Below, in pieces: positions 1 through 6,220 of a DNA stretch of 6,605 bases (its first letter is position 1; the number at the start of each line of letters is the position of its first letter). Under the pieces are notes generated by a model. The model saw only the letters and a program-made list of their open reading frames with translations, was not told where the DNA came from and did not search any database. The position numbers and the translations under genes were made by a program. This DNA is from Clostridiaceae bacterium. GTDB lineage: Bacteria; Bacillota; Clostridia; Acetivibrionales; DUMC01. The DNA lies in contig JAAZDH010000370.1 in the NCBI GenBank assembly GCA_012512865.1, forward strand, positions 1 to 6,605. The letters run 5' to 3'.

Positions 1-1324
1 CTATTGCATATTTTATGGCTTCCCGCCTGTCTTCAATTTTTATATATTTCCCTTTTGTTTTCTTTATCCCGGTTTCAATATCATTGATTATTTGAGCCGG
101 GTCCTCGCTGCGGGGATTATCCGATGTAATAATCGTAAAATCCGCAAGGTTCCCGGATACCTCGCCCATTCCAAACCTTCTTCCCCTATCCTTGTTACCC
201 CCGCATCCAAATACGCATACCACCCTGCCCCTCGCAAAATCCCTCACCGTGCTTAATATGCTTTGCAGGCTGTCAGCCGTGTGGGCATAGTCCACCATGA
301 CGGTAAAATCCATGTTGGTTTCTACTACCTCCGCTCTCCCCGGGACCTTGACTCTCTCAAGGCCTTCCCTTATAAATTTGCCATCTATCCCCATTAAAAA
401 GCATACGCCTATGGCAGCCAAGGCATTGTACACGCTGAATAATCCAGGTATGCCCACCTTTACGTGCTCCCTTGCCCACCGGGATTCGACGTCAAATTCA
501 ACGCTGTCAGGATGTTTAACGATGTTTTGCGCCCTTATGTCACAGTCCTGTGCAACGCCATAAGTATACACCTTGCATTTTGTTTCTTTCAATACCCTCC
601 CGGCATTCGGATCGTCAACATTCACAAGGCCTTCCTTGCACATCTTGAAAAGCCTTGTTTTTTCAAAAAGGTACTCATCTATATCCTTATGTTCAAGTGG
701 CGAGATATGGTCCTTGTAAAGATTGGTAAATACACCTATGTCAAAATCGCTGCAACTTACCCTGTTTAGCTTCAGGGCCTGGGATGACACCTCCATCACC
801 GCACAGTCCGTATTTTTTTCGACCATGTCGGAAAAAAGGCTTTGCAAATCATATGACTCCGGGGTTGTCGTCCTTCCCGCGTATACCGGTTCATTGCCGA
901 TTAGATTCATCACCGTCCCGATTAATCCCACCTTCAAGCCTGCCGCCTCAAGAATGTTCTTTACCATGAAAGTCGTGGTGGTCTTTCCCTTTGTGCCCGT
1001 AATGCCAACAAGTTTCAACTTTTTCGAAGGATTGTCGAAAAATCTGCTGGAAACATGGGCAAGACCGTACCTCGTATCCTTTATTCTTACAGAAGTTATC
1101 CCCTGCGGAACAGGTACTTCTTTCTGTATAAGAACCGCTGAAGCGCCGTTTTCAACAGCTTCCTGTATATATATATGCCCGTCGGTAATCGTGCCCTCGA
1201 TGCAAACAAATAATGAATCCTTCACGGCTTTCCTTGAATCATATGCTATATTGCCTATATTAATATCAGTTTCTCCCCTGATTTCTTCAACATCCAGTCC
1301 ATCTATCAGGTTTCGCAATAACAT
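1..1324 (-). CDS. murE: UDP-N-acetylmuramyl-tripeptide synthetase MurE, C-terminus cut by the window edge
   Basis: MurE is a cytoplasmic ATP-dependent ligase that adds the third amino acid to UDP-MurNAc-L-Ala-D-Glu in peptidoglycan precursor synthesis. Translating the minus strand from the ATG at 1324 gives 441 open codons running off the left edge. Visible in order: a Mur N-terminal domain (about residues 20-95), the ATP-binding P-loop GITGTKGKTTTT (107-118), TTPE (153-156), EVSSQ (178-182), a central NLxxDH motif (201-206), Lys222 in EKTRLF as the likely carbamylated lysine, GRAE (329-332) opening the C-terminal domain, and DNPRSEDP (402-409). In this family DNPR marks meso-diaminopimelate rather than lysine as substrate. 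The start is supported by a GGAGGTAG ribosome site at 1334-1341. It lies 37 bases after the PBP gene, so it is probably co-transcribed. About 40-50 C-terminal residues are probably missing. The central motif reads DHIS where many MurE proteins have DHLD. Confidence 0.95.
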   Translation of the reverse strand, partial: MLLRNLIDGLDVEEIRGETDINIGNIAYDSRKAVKDSLFVCIEGTITDGHIYIQEAVENGASAVLIQKEVPVPQGITSVRIKDTRYGLAHVSSRFFDNPSKKLKLVGITGTKGKTTTTFMVKNILEAAGLKVGLIGTVMNLIGNEPVYAGRTTTPESYDLQSLFSDMVEKNTDCAVMEVSSQALKLNRVSCSDFDIGVFTNLYKDHISPLEHKDIDEYLFEKTRLFKMCKEGLVNVDDPNAGRVLKETKCKVYTYGVAQDCDIRAQNIVKHPDSVEFDVESRWAREHVKVGIPGLFSVYNALAAIGVCFLMGIDGKFIREGLERVKVPGRAEVVETNMDFTVMVDYAHTADSLQSILSTVRDFARGRVVCVFGCGGNKDRGRRFGMGEVSGNLADFTIITSDNPRSEDPAQIINDIETGIKKTKGKYIKIEDRREAIKYAI

Positions 1325-1361
1325 GGATTACCACTACCTCCGGTTATATAAACTCCCAGTC

Positions 1362-3548
1362 TTATTCTACATTATCCAAGTGCTTGAATTCAACGTCTAT
1401 TACAGTTCCCTTGTAAACCTCGGTGCCCTGCTCAACGCCCTGCAAAACCGCTACACCGTCTCCAATTATATTTATATTAAGCCCCAGGTCATTTAACGCC
1501 TTTGTTGCTTCATACACGGTTTTATTCAGCAAGCTGGGCATTTTGACACTTACATACTCTTCAGGTTTGTACGTGTAGAGTATTACAACCGACTTTTCGG
1601 GAATACTTGCCCCGGGCTTCGGCATCTGGTCTGCAATAACAGTGTTGGGATCACTGCCGTTCCCTTCTATCATATACTCAAGCTTGCTATTCCTCAGCAT
1701 GTTTTTTGCTTCCTCGAGCGTCTTGTTTCTCACGTCAGGTACGTAAACCGATTCTCTTATCATTTCCTTGTCTTTTTCGGTGTATCGCCTTTCAACGCCA
1801 AGGTAGTTTAAAATGTCTTCCATGAGTTTTCCTGCAACGGGAGCTGCAATAACGCCTCCCATATGTGAATAGCCGCTAGGATGGTCAAGTATCACCAATA
1901 CATTCACTACCGGGTTGTCTGCAGGGGCAAAAGCTGAAAATGAGGCAATATACCTGCCCTTCGTTTTTGAATCCACCGTCTCGGATGTCCCTGTTTTACC
2001 TGCAACCCTGTACCCTTTTACATAAGCGTTTTTCCCTGTACCAATGGATACAACCCCTTCAAGTATTTCCCTCAAGGTCTGCGATGTTTCCTGGGAAATT
2101 ACCTGCCTTACAATTTCCGGCTCAAACTTTTCAACTATGTTGCCTTGAGAATCCCTAAGCTCCTTGACAATCCTTGGCTTCATGAGATATCCGCCATTTG
2201 CAATCGCAGTATAAGCCGTTATTAACTGTATAGGTGTTATTTGGAAGCTTTGTCCGAAAGATGCCACTGCCATATCAATTTCCTGCGGATTAGAGTGAAA
2301 TAGTGATTCCCTTGCCTCCCCGGGCAGTTTTATCCCCGTAGGGTCATAAAATCCGAAAGCACGGACATACTTGTAAAAAGTTTGTATCCCCAGGCTCTGG
2401 GCCAATCTTACAAATACAGGGTTACAGGAGTTATATACTCCCTCCTTGAAAGTTTCCACACCGTGTAGATTATAACTTCTCCAGCAATTGATTGTCCATC
2501 CGGCAATCTGTACAGGATAGTCATTAACCACGGTATCAGGCGTAATTACACCCTCTTCCAATCCTGCAGCTGTAGTAATTGCTTTAAAAGTAGAACCTGG
2601 TTCGTATGTATCCGAAATGGCCTTGTTTCTCCATACGGTTCTTTGAAGAATCTCCACATCCTCGTTTGTATAGCCTTTCCACGTGGCAGGGTCAACCCCG
2701 GGCGGAGCAGCAAAGGGATTATTGGGATCATAGTCGGGCTTTGAGGCTAGCGCCAGTACATCCCCGTTCCTTGGATCCATGACTATGACAACGCCGCCGT
2801 TCAAAACCTTGTTTTCATCTATCGCTTTTTCCAGAGCTTTTTCTGCGAAATATTGTATGGTATAGTCTATTGTCAATACTACGTCAAGCCCGTCCTTTGG
2901 GTCTATCCGTTTTTCAGCAGAATACGGTATCGTACGGTTACTTACGTCAACTTCGCTTAAAATGCGTCCTGGCTCGCCTTTGAGATACTTTTCCATGACT
3001 GCTTCTATCCCGTCCAAGCCCTGGTTGTCAGTTCCCGTAAAACCCAGCACATGTGATGCCAGGTTCCTGTGGGGATAAAACCTCTTTGTGTCTTCATCCA
3101 CATGGATTCCCCTGATATTTTCATCCTTGATCCACTGCCTGATTTTATCTCCTGTTTCTTTGTCAATTTTCTCTTTTATTACTTCATATTGGACCTTCTT
3201 TGTAATTTTTTCCAATATTTTGCTTTCATCCATCCCCAGTATTTCTGAAAGCTTCCCGGCAATTTTTTCGGGAGCTATCCCGGAGCTTCCAATATCACCG
3301 GGGTTGGCAATAACAGTATCTACAGTTGCACTTATTGCCAGCTTTTTCCCGTTTCTATCATATATTGTACCACGTCTTGGGCTAATCAAACGTCCAAGGG
3401 TCTGCTGCTGGTATGCCATACTTCGTAGCTTTTGTCCCTGGACTATCTGGATGTACCCTGTGCGAATAGTTAACATTATAAAAACCAGGCATAAAATGCC
3501 CAGCGTAACCAATAGTCTCTTTTTTACATGTAAACCAGGTCCAGCCAC
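1362..3548 (-). CDS. spoVD: Class B penicillin-binding protein (SpoVD/FtsI family) with two PASTA domains
   Basis: This is a membrane-anchored D,D-transpeptidase that crosslinks peptidoglycan at the septum or in the spore cortex. With the GTG start at 3548 the protein has 728 residues: a short basic cytoplasmic tail, one membrane segment (about 12-30), a class B dimerisation domain (about 50-215), and a transpeptidase domain with STFK (319-322, nucleophile Ser319), SCN (374-376) and KTG (518-520). Two C-terminal PASTA repeats follow (about 601-661 and 665-723). The GTG is preferred over an in-frame TTG at 3599 because AGGAGGAGG (3555-3563) lies 6 bases upstream of it and the protein then begins MAGPGLHVKKRL, close to SpoVD and PBP2-like N-termini. 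It sits between ftsL and murE. Bacillus has two such genes here (pbpB and spoVD); only one is present in this window, so the name spoVD is a best guess and it could serve vegetative division (FtsI role). Confidence 0.9.
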   Translation of the reverse strand: MAGPGLHVKKRLLVTLGILCLVFIMLTIRTGYIQIVQGQKLRSMAYQQQTLGRLISPRRGTIYDRNGKKLAISATVDTVIANPGDIGSSGIAPEKIAGKLSEILGMDESKILEKITKKVQYEVIKEKIDKETGDKIRQWIKDENIRGIHVDEDTKRFYPHRNLASHVLGFTGTDNQGLDGIEAVMEKYLKGEPGRILSEVDVSNRTIPYSAEKRIDPKDGLDVVLTIDYTIQYFAEKALEKAIDENKVLNGGVVIVMDPRNGDVLALASKPDYDPNNPFAAPPGVDPATWKGYTNEDVEILQRTVWRNKAISDTYEPGSTFKAITTAAGLEEGVITPDTVVNDYPVQIAGWTINCWRSYNLHGVETFKEGVYNSCNPVFVRLAQSLGIQTFYKYVRAFGFYDPTGIKLPGEARESLFHSNPQEIDMAVASFGQSFQITPIQLITAYTAIANGGYLMKPRIVKELRDSQGNIVEKFEPEIVRQVISQETSQTLREILEGVVSIGTGKNAYVKGYRVAGKTGTSETVDSKTKGRYIASFSAFAPADNPVVNVLVILDHPSGYSHMGGVIAAPVAGKLMEDILNYLGVERRYTEKDKEMIRESVYVPDVRNKTLEEAKNMLRNSKLEYMIEGNGSDPNTVIADQMPKPGASIPEKSVVILYTYKPEEYVSVKMPSLLNKTVYEATKALNDLGLNINIIGDGVAVLQGVEQGTEVYKGTVIDVEFKHLDNVE

Positions 3549-3554
3549 AAAACG

Positions 3555-3563
3555 CCTCCTCCT
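3555..3563 (-). promoter_or_regulatory. Ribosome binding site that fixes the PBP start
   Basis: The minus strand reads AGGAGGAGG, ending 6 bases before the GTG at 3548. The site lies inside the longer reading frame that begins with TTG at 3599, so it argues for the shorter protein. The longer form would add 17 residues rich in arginine and aromatics that do not look like a PBP N-terminus. Confidence 0.8.
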
Positions 3564-3623
3564 GTCCAATGCAAAACCGTATAAATGATAACAGGCCAAT
3601 CAAGCAACTTTACTAAAGCAGCT

Positions 3624-4127
3624 TCACTCAAGCAGTTTTCTTATTATACCGGCCTTATTCAATATTACGGCAAACAAATCGGTTTTATTAGCATTGTTTC
3701 TTGTATTGCTCATGTAATCACTGGAAGTAACAGTAAAATTGCTTTTTGGCACTCTTATGTATACAATCTGGTATTTGTCGGGTTGTTGCATCCCAAGCTT
3801 CGTTTCGGCAATACTTTTTATCTTTGATAAATCGGTATCTTTCTCTATTGCAACTTTAAGTCTTGAATTTTCGCTCCTCAATTTCTCATATTGGGTTTCA
3901 AGCTTGTATAGTTTAAAGTTTAAATCGGTAATTAATGCATACCGGTATGCAACCAGAAAACCCAGGGTAAACAAGAATAATATTGAAACGAATATTTTCA
4001 CCTTGGTAACCCTGTTCAAGCGATATTTCCTTTTTTCCTTGAGGACTTCATTGTTCTTGTAAATTTCTTCCCGGGTTTTTTCTGCCGATGTACCATAAAC
4101 ATAATCGATTTTTCTCATTTGTACCAA
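3624..4127 (-). CDS. ftsL: FtsL/DivIC-like septum protein
   Basis: This is a bitopic membrane protein of the divisome; in this family it works with DivIB/FtsQ and DivIC/FtsB to recruit and activate septal peptidoglycan synthesis. The predicted 167-residue protein has a charged cytoplasmic part rich in Lys/Arg/Glu (1-43), one hydrophobic segment (about 44-64, KIFVSILFLFTLGFLVAY) and an extracellular coiled coil (about 67-97). Then comes the typical KIKSIAETKLGMQQPDK stretch and a divergent C-terminal tail of about 45 residues. FtsL proteins are poorly conserved, so the call rests on architecture, this short motif and position directly before the PBP gene. The start is taken as TTG at 4127, 6 bases after AAGAGGTG (4134-4141). 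A GTG at 4136 overlaps that site and an ATG at 4118 is farther away. The gap to the PBP gene is 75 bases. The N-terminal part is longer than in many FtsL proteins. Confidence 0.82.
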   Translation of the reverse strand: MVQMRKIDYVYGTSAEKTREEIYKNNEVLKEKRKYRLNRVTKVKIFVSILFLFTLGFLVAYRYALITDLNFKLYKLETQYEKLRSENSRLKVAIEKDTDLSKIKSIAETKLGMQQPDKYQIVYIRVPKSNFTVTSSDYMSNTRNNANKTDLFAVILNKAGIIRKLLE

Positions 4128-4133
4128 TTTATT

Positions 4134-4141
4134 CACCTCTT
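4134..4141 (-). promoter_or_regulatory. ftsL ribosome binding site
   Basis: The minus strand reads AAGAGGTG, 6 bases upstream of the TTG at 4127. The GTG at 4136-4134 is part of the site itself and so is unlikely to be the initiation codon. The site can pair with an upstream UUACCUC stretch (see the leader feature), which could mask it. Confidence 0.55.
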
Positions 4142-4143
4142 AA

Positions 4144-4233
4144 GCGATTTATGCAACGTTTTTAATCGCCCCTTTCCTCCCGGATAGCAAAAGGAGGTAA
4201 TTAGACCGGATTCCGAATATTGGGAACCCGGTC
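4144..4233 (-). promoter_or_regulatory. Structured ftsL leader: three predicted stem-loops
   Basis: Read as minus-strand RNA, this leader can form three successive hairpins. The first (4204-4233) is strong: an 11-bp stem GACCGGGUUCC/GGAAUCCGGUC with one G-U pair and an 8-base loop. The equivalent plus-strand RNA would have an A-C mismatch at the G-U position, so the minus orientation is favoured. The second is CCUCC (4193-4197) with GGAGG (4176-4180), loop 12. The third is GCGAUU (4164-4169) with AAUCGC (4144-4149), loop 14, ending 2 bases before the ftsL ribosome site. The bases UUACCUC can alternatively pair with the GAGGUGA of that site, giving two exclusive folds. There is no U-run after the strong hairpin, so it is not a standard intrinsic terminator. 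A role in RNA processing, stability or translational control of ftsL is inferred only. Confidence 0.45.
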
Positions 4234-4250
4234 GATTGAACATTCGTGCT

Positions 4251-4519
4251 GCTCTTTTCTTTTTCCCCTTCTTTTGTGTATTAATGCTTTTTTACTTTTT
4301 TCTTTTGTATATTATTGCTCTTTTCTTTTGTATATTACTGCTTTTTTACCTCGTGTATTGATGTTTTTATTTGCTTTTTTGATTTTCTCTTTGCTTGTTA
4401 ATGCTTTTTTTCTTTTGTGCATTATTGGTCTTTTCTTTTGTGTATTATTTTTTATTCTCTTTTGTACATCGATGTATTTTTCTTTTGTTTACTGGTACTT
4501 TTTTCTTTTATAAACTTAC
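4251..4519 (-). repeat. Degenerate tandem array of 23-24-bp units, purine-rich in the transcribed strand
   Basis: On the plus strand the unit is roughly GCTTTTTTCTTTTGTRTATTATT. Units begin at 4251, 4286, 4317, 4340, 4363, 4403, 4427, 4450, 4474 and 4497. The regular ones are 23 or 24 bases; the units beginning at 4251, 4286 and 4363 are longer (35, 31 and 40). The best matches are 4317-4339, 4403-4426 and 4427-4449. The dcw transcript would read A-rich and G-rich stretches such as AATAATACACAAAAGAAAAG, with little self-complementarity. Mixed 23/24 lengths and frequent TAA triplets break all minus-strand frames, so it is not coding. No unique spacers separate the units, so it is not CRISPR. 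Function unknown. Confidence 0.75.
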
Positions 4520-4575
4520 ACATTTACATATTTAAATTTCCTGGCTTCCTATCATCATCTTCAACCTGCACTTTT

Positions 4576-4643
4576 TCGTGCTCTTTACCTTTTCATACTC
4601 TTTATCTTTTTGTGCTTTTTATCTTTATGTTCTCTTTTTCTTT
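4576..4643 (-). repeat. Four tandem 17-bp units just downstream of rsmH
   Basis: Four adjoining 17-base units are visible on the plus strand at 4576-4592, 4593-4609, 4610-4626 and 4627-4643. The consensus is close to TYRTGCTCTTTATCTTT; the first two differ at four positions. Partial copies may flank both ends (CTTTTTCG on the left, ACGTTTTTTTATC on the right). The transcribed strand reads AAAGATAAAGAG-type purine runs. The array begins 37 bases after the rsmH stop. It differs in period from the 23-24-bp array nearer ftsL but shares its strand bias, which suggests similar origin by slippage or similar constraint on the RNA. Confidence 0.75.
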
Positions 4644-4679
4644 ACGTTTTTTTATCCTGCTATTTTTCCATATCCTGCC

Positions 4680-5627
4680 TTATGTTTTTTCCAAGACCCT
4701 GAGTTTTGCGCTCCTTGCCCTTGGGTTGCTTTCCTGTTCCCTTTTGGTTGGCACTATAGGCTTTTTTGTAATTATAATTGCCGCAGGTTTTTTATCTTCC
4801 GTACACTTGCCTTGCATAACATCATCTAAACATCCATATGTATTTGCCGCATTTAAAAACTCCTTCTTTATTATCCTGTCCTCAAGAGAATGAAAACTTA
4901 TAATGCACAACCTGCCGCCTTGTTTTAAAATGGATATTGCGGTACCTATTGATTCCTTTAATGTTGCCAGTTCATCATTGACGGCAATTCGTAGGGCTTG
5001 AAAAGTGCGCCTTGCAGGATGAGGGCCCCTCCTCCTTGCCGATGCCGGTATTGCAGATTTAATAATACTAACAAGTTCAAAAGTAGTGGTTATTCTTTTT
5101 TTACTTCTTTCCCCGGCAATAAACCGTGCTATCCTGGAAGCCCATCTTTCCTCGCCATATTCTTTTATAATACGTGCAATTTCCTTTTCATCATACTCGT
5201 TTACAATTATTTCCGCCGTCAATTCCTGGTTCTTGTCCATCCTCATGTCAAGGACGGCATCGATATTATAGCTGAATCCTCTATCGCCCTTTTCGAGCTG
5301 GTATGAGGATACCCCTAGGTCAAGAAGGATACCGTCAACCTGGGTGATGCCATTTTCGTCACAAACATCTTTCATGTGTTTAAAGCTGCACTTTCTCAGT
5401 ATAATCCTTGCTTCGCTTTCAACGCTTTTTAAGCACTCCCTCGAAGCTTCAATGGCATCCTCATCCTTGTCCAGCCCTATTAAAACACCTCCTGCTCCAA
5501 GTTTCCCGATTATCCCTGATGAATGTCCCGCTCCTCCTATCGTGCCATCGATATATATTCCCTCGCTTTTTATATTAAGCATCTCCATGCATTCATCCAG
5601 CAAAACAGGTTTATGGATATAATTCAT
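4680..5627 (-). CDS. rsmH: 16S rRNA (cytosine(1402)-N(4))-methyltransferase RsmH (MraW)
   Basis: RsmH is a cytoplasmic S-adenosylmethionine-dependent enzyme that methylates N4 of C1402 in the decoding centre of 16S rRNA; the gene is a conserved dcw cluster member. The 315-residue product has normal family length and is intact. Visible motifs: the SAM-binding GTIGGAGHS (28-36), the acidic end of the next strand GLDKD (51-55), DGILLDLGVSSYQL (98-111), DRGFSY (115-120), HPARRTFQALRIAVNDEL (203-220), ISFHSLEDR (243-251) and the terminal NPRARSAKLR (301-310). The ATG at 5627 has a GAGGTGAG-type ribosome site that overlaps the mraZ stop codon; the intergenic gap is 8 bases, consistent with translational coupling. 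The downstream side is unusual, with a long repeat-filled spacer before ftsL. Confidence 0.97.
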   Translation of the reverse strand: MNYIHKPVLLDECMEMLNIKSEGIYIDGTIGGAGHSSGIIGKLGAGGVLIGLDKDEDAIEASRECLKSVESEARIILRKCSFKHMKDVCDENGITQVDGILLDLGVSSYQLEKGDRGFSYNIDAVLDMRMDKNQELTAEIIVNEYDEKEIARIIKEYGEERWASRIARFIAGERSKKRITTTFELVSIIKSAIPASARRRGPHPARRTFQALRIAVNDELATLKESIGTAISILKQGGRLCIISFHSLEDRIIKKEFLNAANTYGCLDDVMQGKCTEDKKPAAIIITKKPIVPTKREQESNPRARSAKLRVLEKT

Positions 5628-5635
5628 TTCTCACC

Positions 5636-6067
5636 TCATATGCCAAGCATGGCCATCTTTTCGGCAATTTTATCGGGACTTGTTTCTTCAGGGCTGATAT
5701 ATTGATCCCATCTAGCCTTATCCCATATCTCAACCCTTGATTGCACCCCTATGACATACACATCCTTTTCCAAGCCTGCATACGCTCTTAAATTCTGTGG
5801 CACCAAGATCCTGCCCTGCTTGTCCATTTCGCATTCGGTCGCCCCTGAAAAGAAAAATCTCGTAAATCTTCTTACGTCTTTATCGGTAAATGGAAGTACC
5901 TTTAGTTTTGCTTCTAGGTTTTTCCATTCTTCCTTGGAATACGCAAACAAGCATTCCTCAAGACCCTTGGTAAGTATAAACTTATCACCAAGTCCTTCCC
6001 TGAATTTTGCCGGTATAATGATCCTTCCTTTCTGGTCTATTGAATGCTGGTATTCACCATAGAACAC
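5636..6067 (-). CDS. mraZ: Transcriptional regulator MraZ
   Basis: MraZ is a small DNA-binding protein with two AbrB-like SpoVT/MraZ domains that forms ring oligomers and regulates the dcw promoter, binding repeated boxes upstream of its own gene. The 143-residue protein shows both family DxxxR signatures: IDQKGRIIIPAKFR (about 10-23) and MDKQGRILVPQNLR (about 83-96). The start is taken as GTG at 6067, giving MFYGEYQHSID, the usual MraZ N-terminus; the ribosome site AGAGAGG (6077-6083) is 9 bases upstream. An in-frame TTG at 6076 directly abuts that site and is unlikely. It is the first gene of the minus-strand cluster, ends 8 bases before rsmH, and is preceded by a promoter and AAGTGG boxes, so autoregulation is expected. 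Nothing looks truncated. Confidence 0.96.
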   Translation of the reverse strand: MFYGEYQHSIDQKGRIIIPAKFREGLGDKFILTKGLEECLFAYSKEEWKNLEAKLKVLPFTDKDVRRFTRFFFSGATECEMDKQGRILVPQNLRAYAGLEKDVYVIGVQSRVEIWDKARWDQYISPEETSPDKIAEKMAMLGI

Positions 6068-6076
6068 AAGGAACAA

Positions 6077-6083
6077 CCTCTCT
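6077..6083 (-). promoter_or_regulatory. mraZ ribosome binding site deciding the GTG start
   Basis: The minus strand reads AGAGAGG, 9 bases before GTG at 6067. The longer frame from TTG at 6076 would start immediately after this site, too close for initiation, and would add three residues not typical of MraZ. Confidence 0.7.
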
Positions 6084-6093
6084 CTCTTGTTTT

Positions 6094-6185
6094 ACACTTA
6101 TATTTCCATCCATCTTCCACTTAGCTTCCACTTACCTATTTATTCTATACACTATAAACCACTTTGCTCCACTTTTCACCACTTA
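6094..6185 (-). promoter_or_regulatory. MraZ box array (operator) in the mraZ leader
   Basis: On the minus strand four heptamers follow each other every 10 bases with 3-base gaps: TAAGTGG (6179-6185), AAAGTGG (6169-6175), AAAGTGG (6159-6165) and the weaker ATAGTGT (6149-6155). Two more, both TAAGTGG, lie at 6128-6134 (21 bases on) and 6117-6123 (11 bases on), and a weaker TAAGTGT is at 6094-6100. The 10-bp period of GTG-containing boxes is what is known for MraZ operators (AAAGTG-type boxes in mollicutes, TGGGN repeats in E. coli). The predicted transcription start falls at the first box, so bound MraZ would block the promoter or early elongation. That the boxes bind MraZ is inferred from this match and position. 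Confidence 0.82.
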
Positions 6186-6191
6186 CCATTA

Positions 6192-6220
6192 ATTCTAAAA
6201 CACAATTCCAAAAAAATCAA
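6192..6220 (-). promoter_or_regulatory. Sigma-A-type promoter of the mraZ-rsmH cluster
   Basis: The minus strand has TTGATT (6215-6220) as the -35 element, a spacer of exactly 17 bases, and TAGAAT (6192-6197) as the -10 element. Transcription would begin near 6185, at the edge of the first MraZ box, and give a leader of about 118 bases before the mraZ GTG. A second, weaker -10-like TATAGA/TAGAAT occurs near 6142-6148 inside the box array without a clear -35 partner. Housekeeping-type elements fit constitutive expression damped by MraZ. Confidence 0.75.

Larger units (their letters stand above)
4142..4679. other. Long non-coding spacer between rsmH and ftsL
   Basis: This gap within a cluster whose other junctions are 8-75 bases holds the two repeat arrays and the stem-loop leader listed separately. 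Between the arrays (about 4520-4575) is a short ordinary stretch without a visible signal. No reading frame on either strand has both a ribosome site and a plausible protein. Plus-strand open frames here encode Phe/Leu/Ser-rich strings that only reflect the pyrimidine bias. I found no convincing promoter for ftsL, so the five genes may still form one operon, but an internal promoter in the AT-rich arrays cannot be excluded. Confidence 0.7.

Noticed and set aside
723..1496. Long plus-strand open frame of 257 codons opposite murE and the end of the PBP gene
   Set aside because: It is antisense to a clearly conserved murE frame, has no ribosome site and no recognisable motif.
3088..3588. Plus-strand frame of 166 codons opposite the 5' part of the PBP gene
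   Set aside because: It is a shadow of the conserved minus-strand gene, with no start signals of its own.
4144..4190. Possible ftsL promoter with TTGCTA and GATTAA 17 bases apart on the minus strand
   Set aside because: The -10 match is poor and the elements lie within the stem-loop region; not enough to call.
4193..4197. Plus-strand AAAAGGAGG resembling a ribosome site
   Set aside because: No start codon with a plausible product follows on the plus strand at the proper distance; the bases are better explained as the CCUCC arm of the minus-strand leader.
4204..4233. Strong hairpin considered as a rho-independent terminator after rsmH
   Set aside because: Neither strand has an adjoining U-run in the correct position; on the minus strand it is followed by UAAUUACCUCC.
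4133..4243. Minus-strand frame of 36 codons from ATG 4243 to a TGA just before the ftsL start, a possible leader peptide
   Set aside because: It spans the stem-loops and stops at an attractive place, but there is only a vague purine stretch and no true ribosome site upstream, and the sequence is not peptide-like in a recognisable way.
4251..4643. Tandem arrays considered as a CRISPR locus
   Set aside because: Units are contiguous, low complexity, variable in length and lack unique spacers; no cas gene is present.
4220..4893. Overlapping plus-strand open frames at 4220-4513, 4417-4893 and 4578-4829 encoding Phe/Leu/Ser-rich hydrophobic strings
   Set aside because: They have no credible ribosome site and their composition simply follows the pyrimidine-rich strand of the repeat arrays; two of them run antisense into rsmH.
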